DNA from: Christensenella sp. UBA1750
GTDB lineage: Bacteria > Bacillota > Clostridia > Christensenellales > UBA1750
Direction of reading: 5' to 3'
Assembly (NCBI GenBank): GCA_002315655.1
Contig: DCHO01000065.1
Coordinates: 1-64,000 of the forward strand
Length of the DNA stretch: 64,000 nt
Below, piece by piece: positions 34,796-43,173 of this stretch; positions within the stretch are counted from its first letter, which is position 1, and the number at the start of each line of letters is the position of its first letter. The notes beneath the pieces were generated by a model that had not been told where the DNA came from, did no database searches, and saw only the letters and a list, made by a program, of their open reading frames with translations. The position numbers and the translations under genes were made by a program.

Positions 34796-35572
34796 ATGTC
34801 ATTGCAAAAGCTCACCATCAAAAACATGGCTTCCTTTGTTTCTGACCTTATAACCGGGCTCTATTCCGGCACCCTGCAATATGATGAGAACCTGATCACG
34901 GAAGATTCCATCTGGCTCGGTGCCTACAGGGGACAGGTGCTGAAAGGGCGCGATGCCATCTCGGAAGCCATGGCCAAAAAAGAGCTGGTCGGTCAGGCGA
35001 TCTTAGGTCCCATCTACACAAAAACAATCGTTTTGGGCAAAAAACATTGTGAGACGATTTCCGAATTTGACCGCACGCTCATTCTCGATAACGGCCAGCA
35101 GTCCATGGGACACGTCCGCATTCACGCCACCTGGGTCAAAAGAGTGCGCTGGCAGATCGCCGTCACTTCCGTTCAGTCTCTGATGGTAAGGGATGATTAT
35201 CCGCAGGTCTTCGCCCTGCATACGCCTCTGACCCCGCCCTCCGAACAGAAGCTCATGCTCCGCGAAAAGGGAACGGACAACACCATCTTCATCCAGCCCT
35301 CGATGATTGAATGGGTCGAGAACGACTCCCACTATTCCACCATCCACATGAAGGACAAGGTCATCACCGTTGGCATCGAGCTGCGCGACCTTTACAGACG
35401 CTGCGAAGGCACGCTCATCCTCTGCCACGCCTCTTACCTCATCAATCCCATGATGGTCACCTCCATCAAGCGCTTCTCCCTGACCCTGCAAAGCGGTGTA
35501 ATCCTGCCCATCCCCGAAAAGCGCTATACCTCCGTCAAACGGCAGCTTCTGGAAATGACCAAAGGCAAATAA
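34796..35572 (+). CDS. LytTR transcription factor with N-terminal SnoaL/NTF2-like domain
   Basis: A 258-residue DNA-binding protein. The last ~100 residues are a LytTR domain, with IFIQPSMIEWVENDSHYSTI, TVGIELRDLYRRC, CHASYLINPMMVTSIKRF and LPIPEKRYTSVKRQLLE. The first ~125 residues do not form a response-regulator receiver. They resemble a SnoaL/NTF2-like ligand-binding fold (LYSGTLQYDENLITEDSIWL, GRDAISEAMAK, HVRIHATWVKRV). A one-component regulator sensing a small ligand is therefore likely. It is divergent from the Ugp-like importer, so control of that operon is a reasonable inference. Confidence 0.82.
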   Translation: MSLQKLTIKNMASFVSDLITGLYSGTLQYDENLITEDSIWLGAYRGQVLKGRDAISEAMAKKELVGQAILGPIYTKTIVLGKKHCETISEFDRTLILDNGQQSMGHVRIHATWVKRVRWQIAVTSVQSLMVRDDYPQVFALHTPLTPPSEQKLMLREKGTDNTIFIQPSMIEWVENDSHYSTIHMKDKVITVGIELRDLYRRCEGTLILCHASYLINPMMVTSIKRFSLTLQSGVILPIPEKRYTSVKRQLLEMTKGK

Positions 35573-35594
35573 AGACGCTTTCCGCAACATACAA

Positions 35595-35636
35595 ACGAAC
35601 CCCGAAGGTTTTCGCCCTTCAGGGTTCGTCTTTTTC
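35595..35636 (+). terminator. rho-independent terminator of the LytTR gene
   Basis: 14-base stem ACGAACCCCGAAGG / CCTTCAGGGTTCGT (one mismatch) followed by CTTTTT. Confidence 0.88.
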
Positions 35637-35670
35637 TATCTATATAACCAAAATTCACACTTTGTATCGG

Positions 35671-36768
35671 TCAATCCTTCAAAATCCCGATGTTGCAGAT
35701 TTCAAAAATCGTGCCCTTGTGCTTGCCGCCTGGGAGGGGCGGCAGGGTTTCCAGCTCAAAGGTATGTTCTCTGTTTTCCAGATTCTTTTCCAGCGTGATT
35801 TCCTTTGTCCAACCGAGGTCGGAGATCCAGTCGGGGCGCGGATAGCGCATTTCCTTCCACTCCCCGCCGTCAATGCGGTAGCGGTAGTCCGCCGCCAGCC
35901 AGCCGAAGTTCGTGATTATCACAAGCCCGGTGCCTGTGAAATCGAAGTTCGCCTTTGCGCCCACAGCAGAAGTCGCCAGCACAAAGTCCACCTCGGTCAA
36001 GTCCATCATGTGCTTCATCATCCAAGGCCCCTTGCGGTTCACCTTGTTTAGTGGGTAGAGTTCCGCCCGCTCCCAGTTGTCCGCAAACAGGGACGCGGTG
36101 GTGCGGCACAGCCCGGTTGGGTTCTCGTCCGCAACCGCCTTTTTTAGCAATTCCACAACCGGTGCGGCGTAGAAACGGGAGCCTGTGTTGGCGGGGTGCA
36201 GCCCGTCGGGCAGCCATTCCTCCCAGCGGAGGGTGCCCGCCTTCGTGCAGTCCAGCGCATAGGAGCTCATGAACACGGAGGAAATGCCGTAATGCTCCGC
36301 AAGCACTTCGTATTCCGCGATGGAATCGGGCAGCTTTCCTTCCAGCATATCCGGCAGGAAGTCGATACAATAGGTGTAGGTGATGACCAGATCAGCCTTG
36401 GTTTGATTCAGGAACTTGCGGATGAGCCCCTCGCGGCTGGCAGAACGCTCATCGGTGGGGATGCCGGTGTCGTTGACGGCGTATTCCATGAAAATGAGGT
36501 CGCAGTCGTAGGGAATCAGGCGGCTTTCGCAACGCATCACCGCGCCCGCGGAGCCCGTCGCGCCAATGGCAATGTTCACCACGGTAAACGCCACATCGGG
36601 GTATGCCGCGACCAGCTCGTTCATCACATATTCCGGCCATCTCTGCCGCCCTCTGGGGTCGGTGATGGAGCCGCCGACGAAGCCCACCGTGGCCTGCTTT
36701 TTCTCGGTGATGGCCTTCTTAAAGTTTGACATATTACGGTAAATCAAGTAAGAAGAAAGCGGTTTCAT
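35671..36768 (-). CDS. SGNH/GDSL hydrolase with C-terminal accessory domain
   Basis: A 365-residue SGNH esterase. GFVGGSITDPRGRQRWPE holds the nucleophile serine, ATGSAGA the oxyanion glycine region, and DGLHPANTGSRFY the catalytic Asp and His. The last ~130 residues (VLATSAVGAKANFDFTGTG, YRYRIDGGEWKEM) form a beta-sandwich accessory domain. It has no signal peptide. The start at 36768 is preferred because AGGAGA (36775-36780) is too close to the ATG at 36774. It is the last gene of the glycyl-radical operon, three bases from the activase stop, and probably removes acyl groups from the same substrate. Confidence 0.85.
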   Translation of the reverse strand: MKPLSSYLIYRNMSNFKKAITEKKQATVGFVGGSITDPRGRQRWPEYVMNELVAAYPDVAFTVVNIAIGATGSAGAVMRCESRLIPYDCDLIFMEYAVNDTGIPTDERSASREGLIRKFLNQTKADLVITYTYCIDFLPDMLEGKLPDSIAEYEVLAEHYGISSVFMSSYALDCTKAGTLRWEEWLPDGLHPANTGSRFYAAPVVELLKKAVADENPTGLCRTTASLFADNWERAELYPLNKVNRKGPWMMKHMMDLTEVDFVLATSAVGAKANFDFTGTGLVIITNFGWLAADYRYRIDGGEWKEMRYPRPDWISDLGWTKEITLEKNLENREHTFELETLPPLPGGKHKGTIFEICNIGILKD

Positions 36769-36770
36769 GT

Positions 36771-37625
36771 TCATTCTCCTTTTGCTGCACGGAACAGCTT
36801 CATAAATTCTTTTAGATCTTCCTCCGAAACGGACGAAAATTTCTGCATTTCAATCGCCAATGCACGTCCCTTGTTGATGCCGAAGGTGTGATAGGGCATT
36901 AAGTCCACCCGCTCCACGGGCAGCTTGTTGACAAAATCGGCCATTTTGCCCATTTCCTCCATCGTCCCGTTGCACTCCGGCACCACGGGAATGCGAATCC
37001 ACATCCGCGCCCCTTTTTCGCTTAGATATGCGATATTCCGCAAAATCACCGCATTGTCCGCGCCCGTGAAGGCCTTGTGGATTTCGGGCGATAGAGCTTT
37101 CAAGTCCACTAAGAATAAATCGGTGTAGGGCAGCACGCGGTCTAAGGTCTCCCGCGGCACACACAGCGCGGTGTCCACCGCCGTGGAAATGCCGTTTTCT
37201 TTAAGGGCTTTGAGAAATTCTTCCGCAAAGTCGATTTGCAGCAGACATTCCCCGCCGGAAAGCGTCACGCCGCCGTCGTCGTAGTAGAAGGGTTCCTCTT
37301 CTTTTGCGATGGCCAGCAGCTCATCCACGGTGTATTCCTTCCCCATCAGCACCCGCGCCCGGTGCGGGCAGACCTCGGCGCATCTGCCGCAAGCCACACA
37401 CTTTTCCTTATCCCGCAAAGCGTTGTGTTCGCACACGCGCTCACACAGCCCGCAGTGCAGGCACTTGTCGGCATAGAAAAGCATCTGTGTCCTTTTGTCC
37501 CAGCTTTCGGGGTTGTGGCACCATTTGCAGCGCAGGTTGCAGCCCTTGAAATAGAAGGTCGTGCGAATGCCGGGGCCATCTACAAAGGAGCCCCGGCTGA
37601 TGTCAAATATCTGTGCCTTAATCAT
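36771..37625 (-). CDS. glycyl-radical enzyme activating protein (radical SAM)
   Basis: A 284-residue activase that puts the glycyl radical on its partner enzyme. The radical-SAM motif is CNLRCKWC in YFKGCNLRCKWCHNPESW. Two further CxxCxxC-type clusters form a ferredoxin-like insert (CLHCGLCERVC and CVACGRCAEVC), as in the larger activases of diol dehydratases and HPAD rather than the short PflA. GVTLSGGECLLQ is the conserved SAM-binding loop. The first codons overlap the last eight bases of the glycyl radical enzyme gene, so the two are coupled. ATG 37625 is chosen from family alignment; it has no clear Shine-Dalgarno. Confidence 0.92.
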   Translation of the reverse strand: MIKAQIFDISRGSFVDGPGIRTTFYFKGCNLRCKWCHNPESWDKRTQMLFYADKCLHCGLCERVCEHNALRDKEKCVACGRCAEVCPHRARVLMGKEYTVDELLAIAKEEEPFYYDDGGVTLSGGECLLQIDFAEEFLKALKENGISTAVDTALCVPRETLDRVLPYTDLFLVDLKALSPEIHKAFTGADNAVILRNIAYLSEKGARMWIRIPVVPECNGTMEEMGKMADFVNKLPVERVDLMPYHTFGINKGRALAIEMQKFSSVSEEDLKEFMKLFRAAKGE

Positions 37626-39759
37626 CGTGTTCGTTTGCGCGGTAGCGGTGGATGATCTCATCCTGCGTGCCGTCGTCCAGTCGGGTGAAGAAGCCGGAAT
37701 AGCCCGTCACGCGGACGCGGAGGGAGCCGTAATCCTCCGGGGTCGCCTTGGCCTTTTCCAGATCGCCCGCCTTCAAATAGGTGGGCTGCAGCTGCAAGCC
37801 GCCCAAGCGGATGAAGGTCTCATAGATGCGCGCCAGCTTCTCCATCTTTTCGTCCGTGTCCGCCATGCGCTCGTCCACGGTGATATTGGTGGCGGTGGGG
37901 CCGATGAAGAAGGAATTGTCGATCTTGGAGACGGATTTTAAGTACGCGGTCAGGCCGTTTCTCTGCTTGTCGCGCCCCGCGCCCATACCGTCGGAAAGAT
38001 ATTCCCCGGCGTAGCGTCCGTTGGGGCACGCGCCGGTCATTTTGCCCATGGAGGTGTTGGCGTAGTTGTAGCCCACATAGGAGCCGAAGCGGAACACGCC
38101 GCTCTTTTTCGGCGTGCGCAGGGCACAGATTTCTTCCAAGGTGGAGACGAACCGCGCCGCGATCCCGTCGGCATAGGCAATGTCGTTGCCCCAGTAGGTG
38201 TTGACCGACATCATCTCCTGCCGCTCCTTCTCGTAGCCCTGCCAGTTCGCCTTGGTCATCTTGGCGATTTCCGACAGCTTGAAGCGTTTGTGATCGTAGA
38301 CGAAATACTTGATGGCGATTAAGGAATCAATCGCGTCCGCAAAGCCGTTGCACGACCAGTTGGAGGTGGAATGCCGCTGTCCGCGGGCGGTCAAGGATTT
38401 CGCCTTGTCGATGCAGTCCTCGATAAAGACGGAGGTGACGACGGAAACATCCTTTTCGCACTCATCATAGTAGGCATCCGCCAGATCCATCATCTTGAAA
38501 ATATCTTCTTTTAAGCACAGGCGGTACTTTGCATAGTATTCGTCAAAATCCGCTAAGGCATCCAGCGAAGTGTCAAAGCCGTCCAGAGAACGCTCCATGG
38601 CTTTCAAGGGATTGAAGAAGCCCTGCGAGCCGGTGTGTCCCTTGCCCACGATCGTCCACTCGTTGCATCCCACCATAGTGTAACCCACGGCATCCTCATA
38701 GGGAATGCCCATCTTGATGAAGGCGGGAATGCGCACATCGTCGTTGGTGAAAACGATGTTGGACTGTCTGCGGTTGAATTTGGCAATGGTCTTGAAGTGC
38801 TCATGGGTGGTCTTTTTGTTGACGCGCACATTGCACTGAGGCCGCCATGTGGGCAATTCTGCCATGGCCTCCATGCAGATGACGCTCATCTCATTGAAGC
38901 CGTCCTCGCCGTGCTCGTCATAGCCGCCGATGGAGAAGGTGGTGTCCGCGCTTCTGTGCTCGGTGAAGCCGCCGCCGGGACGGGAGGAGAAGGCCTTGAC
39001 CAGCAGTTCCCCGATGAGCTCCTTCGCTTCCTCGTGGTCAATGAGCCCCTTGTCCAGATCGGCCTGATAGAAGGGATAGAGGCACTGATCCATGCGCCCC
39101 AAGGAATCGGGCAGGAGCAGCCAGAATGCCCAGTACGCCTGCACCGCCTCGCGGAAGTTCTCCGGGCGGTTCCACGGCACCTTGCGGCACATCGCCGCCA
39201 ATTCCGCGCTTCCCTGCTTTTCGTATTCGTCCGCAACGTGCTCAAAATAGAGCTTAATGGACTCCACCACATATTCCATGGCAGATAAGAACTTTTGTTG
39301 TTCCTCGTTTCCGATGTGCGCCCCCTTGGAGAAGGCGATGCGATCCAGATAGCCCTTGACGCCGTGTTTCAGCATAAAGGGGAAGTTGGTGCAGAAGTGA
39401 TCCCAGTCAAGGAAGCACACGGGCGAATCGGGAATGTAGTCGCTGTGCTTGCGGAAATAGGCCGTGATGTGGGAAAAGCCGATCTTCTGATACAGGTCAG
39501 TCGGCATCGCCACCACCACGTTTTCGGTCTGCTCCTTTTCGGAGTGATCCAGCGGAATGGCGTTTGCAAAGCGGAAGAACCCCGCCAGCTTTTCGCCCTT
39601 AATCACGCGCACGGGCTGGGACAGAATGTACTGCCGGAAAAACTTCGCGCAATCCATGGGGTCTTCAGGGCGCAAGCCCTGCGCCGGAACATACAGAGAT
39701 GTGGGGAAAATGTCCTCTTTCAGGGCTCTGTTGGCAAGTGCCATCACTCGTTCATTCAT
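37618..39759 (-). CDS. glycyl radical enzyme of uncertain class (PFL-like)
   Basis: A 713-residue glycyl radical enzyme. The glycyl loop RVTGYSGFFTRL places the radical on G686, 28 residues from the C-terminus. The thiyl cysteine is C365 in MVGCNEWTIVG, followed by E367. The GC-x-E arrangement is that of eliminating or dehydrating members such as diol dehydratase and CutC; pyruvate formate-lyase has two adjacent cysteines and is excluded. At 713 residues it is shorter than most characterised classes. It sits with two glycosidase-like proteins and an SGNH hydrolase, suggesting a sugar-derived substrate. I cannot assign it to a characterised class. Confidence 0.9.
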   Translation of the reverse strand: MNERVMALANRALKEDIFPTSLYVPAQGLRPEDPMDCAKFFRQYILSQPVRVIKGEKLAGFFRFANAIPLDHSEKEQTENVVVAMPTDLYQKIGFSHITAYFRKHSDYIPDSPVCFLDWDHFCTNFPFMLKHGVKGYLDRIAFSKGAHIGNEEQQKFLSAMEYVVESIKLYFEHVADEYEKQGSAELAAMCRKVPWNRPENFREAVQAYWAFWLLLPDSLGRMDQCLYPFYQADLDKGLIDHEEAKELIGELLVKAFSSRPGGGFTEHRSADTTFSIGGYDEHGEDGFNEMSVICMEAMAELPTWRPQCNVRVNKKTTHEHFKTIAKFNRRQSNIVFTNDDVRIPAFIKMGIPYEDAVGYTMVGCNEWTIVGKGHTGSQGFFNPLKAMERSLDGFDTSLDALADFDEYYAKYRLCLKEDIFKMMDLADAYYDECEKDVSVVTSVFIEDCIDKAKSLTARGQRHSTSNWSCNGFADAIDSLIAIKYFVYDHKRFKLSEIAKMTKANWQGYEKERQEMMSVNTYWGNDIAYADGIAARFVSTLEEICALRTPKKSGVFRFGSYVGYNYANTSMGKMTGACPNGRYAGEYLSDGMGAGRDKQRNGLTAYLKSVSKIDNSFFIGPTATNITVDERMADTDEKMEKLARIYETFIRLGGLQLQPTYLKAGDLEKAKATPEDYGSLRVRVTGYSGFFTRLDDGTQDEIIHRYRANEHDD

Positions 39760-39819
39760 ATTGGCTCCTCCTGATTTTCGTTGTATTCATCCGTGATTCT
39801 GTTGTCAATTTGGGTGAAC

Positions 39820-40851
39820 CTAAAGGGTTTCCTTCCAACAGGCAACCGCTTTTGCAAAGCCTTTTAAGTGGCTGTCGTTGTAGTTGTTCTCTCCGTCCAC
39901 GGTGGGGCAGATGAATGCGCCCTCCTCGAACTCATTCCACGCAAAGGCGAGGATGCGATCCGGCACCACATTGTCTTTGTTCGCCTTGACCCAATCGGCC
40001 AGACGTTTTGCGCCCTCCACGATCTCTTCCTCACTGGCGGGCAGAGCGTAGGGCACATCGGGATAGGTCGTCCACGGAATCGGGTGATCGACCCTCGGCT
40101 GCGGGTTCCAACCCAATGTGAAGTGCGGCAGCACCGGGATGCCGTAGCCCTTGCGGTTTTCGTTGTACTGCAAATTGCAGTCGATAACCTCGCTGTACCT
40201 GGTCGTGTTCAGCGCGCAGCAGGCGTAGGCGCACACCGCGTCCGCCTTGGAATAGTCCTTGTTCGGGTCAATCTTGCTGCCCCCGCCGCCTTCCAGGAAC
40301 ACGATATACGGCTCCTTTGTGCCGTATTCCTGCGGGAAAGCGCGCATTTTGGCGATAAAGCCCTCCTGAAAGCCGCCGTAGAGATAGACAAGCGGGCGGC
40401 CGTCCACGGTCTCATAATAGCTCTGCTTCATCGCCTCGGCCAGACGCGCCATGTCGCTCTCCACAAAGGGATGCAGACAGATGAGCAGCGCACAGAGGTG
40501 GATTTTGTCCGCATACTTACTGGTTTGGTGCAGATAGCGGGCGTGGTTCAGCTCCCAGACGGTGTGATCCACGTTGCCGGGCTTGCCCTTGTCCTTCATG
40601 TGATCGTCGGTGTACCAGTCGTAGGCCATGTAGTCAATTCCGGCGGCCATGGCCAGCTCCAGCTCCCTGTCCACATCGGCCTGCGTCTTCTGCCGGAAAG
40701 AGACCTTTTCGCCCTCCACATTGGCATAGAAGGGCGTCACATTCCGAAACTTTTTGTAGCTTAAAACGGATGTGGAATGAAAGCCGAAGTAAGTGTCCTC
40801 CGGCAGGGAATTGTCCCAGTTGATTGCGCCGACGCGCAGTTTGTCATTCAT
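39820..40851 (-). CDS. WbsX/GH99-like glycan-active protein
   Basis: A 343-residue TIM-barrel protein. AAGIDYMAYDWYTDDHMKDK and the C-terminal AFAWNEFEEGAFICPTVDGE match the WbsX family (GH99-like; once called glycosyltransferase). In that family the WNE.xEG segment lies at the active site. No signal peptide is present. It lies 60 bases upstream of the glycyl radical enzyme gene on the same strand and 56 bases after the GH42-like gene. A glycoside hydrolase acting on an imported oligosaccharide is the likely role. Confidence 0.8.
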   Translation of the reverse strand: MNDKLRVGAINWDNSLPEDTYFGFHSTSVLSYKKFRNVTPFYANVEGEKVSFRQKTQADVDRELELAMAAGIDYMAYDWYTDDHMKDKGKPGNVDHTVWELNHARYLHQTSKYADKIHLCALLICLHPFVESDMARLAEAMKQSYYETVDGRPLVYLYGGFQEGFIAKMRAFPQEYGTKEPYIVFLEGGGGSKIDPNKDYSKADAVCAYACCALNTTRYSEVIDCNLQYNENRKGYGIPVLPHFTLGWNPQPRVDHPIPWTTYPDVPYALPASEEEIVEGAKRLADWVKANKDNVVPDRILAFAWNEFEEGAFICPTVDGENNYNDSHLKGFAKAVACWKETL

Positions 40852-40907
40852 GGTGTTCTCTCCTTCAATCTTTTAAGTTCAAGCTGCCGCTCTCTCGAGC
40901 TTATGTT

Positions 40908-42971
40908 TCACTCCGTTTTCAGCAGCAGCGTGTCGCCCTTTTTCATGTTGACGTCCACAAAGCACTCGTTTCCGGGCAAAGTCTCCCCGGTGAAAACCTC
41001 CACCATCCGGCACTTTTTCGGTACGTGAATGCGCTTGCAGCCGTCGGATGCAGCATGAACGGCGATATAATCTTCGCTTGCGTACACCACATCCCCGGCG
41101 GTGTTGTAGAGCATCCCGGCAGCGCCGTTCAACAGGTCGCGCAGGGTGTTTTCCTCCGGCACCATGGAAATGCTCGCGCAAACGGAAAAATTCTCCTCCC
41201 GCCGCAGCACGCAGAGAGCACCCATTTCGTCCTTTTTGAGCACAATGTCATGCTCCGTCAGCGCGATGCGGCGCAGCGGCGTTTCCACCGCGCCCATCTC
41301 CTGATTTTCGGGCAGTTTTTCGTTCCACGGCGCCTCATCCAAGACAAACCCGCTTGCCCGCTCCTGTTCCCCGCAGCCGAGGAACACAAGCGCCCGTCCG
41401 TCCTTTTTCCACTTTTCAAGGGCAGATAATCGTTCCGCCGTCCAGTCGCAGGGCGTGCAGAAGATCGCCATGCGGAAATTTTCCGGGTCAATGTCCGGTA
41501 GATCGTCCATCATGAACATTTTGTACGGCGCACCGATTTTGCCCAAGTGCTTCCACACCGCCTGATTCTGCGTTGCGGAAATCGCGCCGGGCGTAAAGCG
41601 GTAGAAGGTGGCATCATCCATAAACAGCGCGGTTTCGGAGGCGTTTGTGACCCCGCCGGACAGCATGGTTTCCGCATAGAGCCGATAAGCCTTTTGGTGG
41701 AAATCCATGTACCGCTCGTCTTTGTACCAGCCGCCCCACATATCGAACCACCAGATGGCTGTATTGTGGGTGAGCACCTTTGCAAAGGCCTTTTTCATCT
41801 GCCCAAGCGAGCCTTCCACGGTGTCCGGGCCGTACCAGACCGGCCCGTCGTAGGCGCGGTTGACGTAAGGATCGGCCTTTTTGAAGCTCTCGGAGATCGG
41901 GCGGCTCAGATGCGTGCGCACGTCCGCCTCCATGAACCACGGTTTGCCGTGCAAGGCCGCCGATTCAATCGAGCCCTGAAACTGCCAGTCCACGCCCTGC
42001 CCGCGGTTGTCGGTGTAGGCAAAGGGGCTGGCGATAAAGTCCACATTTTCACTGGTAAAGAGCAGGGAAGCGGCGTGCTGCCCGGTCTCGCTGCTGCAGG
42101 CCAGATAGCCGTAAAACGCGCCGATGATCTGCTGATGCTCCGTCACGCGCTTGGCGGCGGCGCAGAGCGCGTCCGCGGCCTTCGCCATGCCCGCGTTCAT
42201 AAAGGCATAGTAGTCAATCACGAACTTTTCGCTTTTCTCATCGTGCAGGGAGCCGTGATTGCCGTAAATGCGCTGCATGGCGGTGGGAAGGGAAATGTCC
42301 TCAAAGGAGGCAAACGACTTGCGCCACACCGCATTGGCTTTCTCGATGCTGCCGTACTTTTCCTTCGCAAACAGGCAGAAATCCTTCCGCGCCGGTTCGG
42401 AATAGTCGATCATCTGCTTGGGTCTGTGGTTGGGGCGGATAAATTCCTCCGTGTTTCCCGCCGCAATGTGCCAGCCGATGACGTAGCGATCCCAGCCGCT
42501 TTCCTGCACCCACTTTTGCAGATCGCAAAGCATTTGTTCCACATCCTCTATCCACTTTTTCGAGTGGAAGGACTGGTGCAGCGGCGTGCCGTGCGCATCC
42601 CGGCATACCTCGTTCGGGTTTTCCTCATCCCACCAGGAGGGCGCTTCCACCATCAGCCGCGGGATGATGTAGATTTCCCCGGGCTTGGAATTGCCCGTTA
42701 CGGTGCGTAAATCCGCATCCACCTCGGAAAAATCGTACTTGCCGTAGCCCTTCCAGAAACCGCTTCTGAACGGGCGAATGCCGCTGTTCTGGTTGATTCC
42801 CCGGTCACAGGCGTACATCGTGCAGAAAAACAGCCGCACCCCGATTTTCTTGAAATCCTCATAGCAGCCCTTTTCCGGCTGATAGGTCAGATACGCATAA
42901 AGCGGCAGCTTTTCGCCGTTCACTTCCAGCAAAAAGGCGTTGCCGTGACGAATGATTCTGCTCTCCAACAT
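40908..42971 (-). CDS. GH42-like glycoside hydrolase
   Basis: A 687-residue cytoplasmic enzyme with the architecture of GH42 beta-galactosidases. A TIM barrel comes first (YFDEVDADL-like part at ~80, YVIGWHIAAGNTEEFI with the probable acid/base Glu, GKPWFMEADVRTHLS with the probable nucleophile Glu). A trimerisation-like domain follows (MAIFCTPCDWTAERLSALEK), then a small beta domain. Sequence around the active site differs from standard GH42 (usual WQxDNE is WHIAAGNTEE), so specificity is open. The start MLESRIIRHG at 42971 follows GAGGAAG. It is the first gene of the five-gene glycyl-radical operon. Confidence 0.8.
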   Translation of the reverse strand: MLESRIIRHGNAFLLEVNGEKLPLYAYLTYQPEKGCYEDFKKIGVRLFFCTMYACDRGINQNSGIRPFRSGFWKGYGKYDFSEVDADLRTVTGNSKPGEIYIIPRLMVEAPSWWDEENPNEVCRDAHGTPLHQSFHSKKWIEDVEQMLCDLQKWVQESGWDRYVIGWHIAAGNTEEFIRPNHRPKQMIDYSEPARKDFCLFAKEKYGSIEKANAVWRKSFASFEDISLPTAMQRIYGNHGSLHDEKSEKFVIDYYAFMNAGMAKAADALCAAAKRVTEHQQIIGAFYGYLACSSETGQHAASLLFTSENVDFIASPFAYTDNRGQGVDWQFQGSIESAALHGKPWFMEADVRTHLSRPISESFKKADPYVNRAYDGPVWYGPDTVEGSLGQMKKAFAKVLTHNTAIWWFDMWGGWYKDERYMDFHQKAYRLYAETMLSGGVTNASETALFMDDATFYRFTPGAISATQNQAVWKHLGKIGAPYKMFMMDDLPDIDPENFRMAIFCTPCDWTAERLSALEKWKKDGRALVFLGCGEQERASGFVLDEAPWNEKLPENQEMGAVETPLRRIALTEHDIVLKKDEMGALCVLRREENFSVCASISMVPEENTLRDLLNGAAGMLYNTAGDVVYASEDYIAVHAASDGCKRIHVPKKCRMVEVFTGETLPGNECFVDVNMKKGDTLLLKTE

Positions 42972-43060
42972 CCATTTCTTCCTCACTTTCAGAAGAATAC
43001 TAAACGATTTATAGCATAGCATATTTTGAATTAAGGTTCAACGAAATTCCCGCGCATTTT

Positions 43061-43168
43061 AGGCGGAAACCGCCTGTCAGATTGCCAAACAAGCCCTTGC
43101 GTTTCATTTTTGCAAGGGCTTGTTTGACAATCTGGCGCCTTCTGCCGATTTTTTTTCGACAGAAGGCG
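43061..43168. repeat. three successive hairpins between the AlkZ-like and GH42-like genes
   Basis: First AGGCGG-AAA-CCGCCT (43061-43075). Then a long stem of 23 bases with one mismatch (arms 43078-43100 and 43112-43134; inner part AAGCCCTTGC / GCAAGGGCTT). Then CGCCTTCTGCCGA / TCGACAGAAGGCG with a T-rich loop (43136-43168). The third lies just past the stop of the minus-strand gene ending at 43174 and may be its terminator. The 23-base stem is longer than a terminator needs. Confidence 0.7.
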
Positions 43169-43173
43169 TTGTT

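Noticed and set aside
37618..39759. Assignment of the glycyl radical enzyme as pyruvate formate-lyase
   Set aside because: The active site has a single cysteine followed by N-E (GCNEW) rather than adjacent cysteines, and the activase has extra iron-sulfur clusters unlike PflA.
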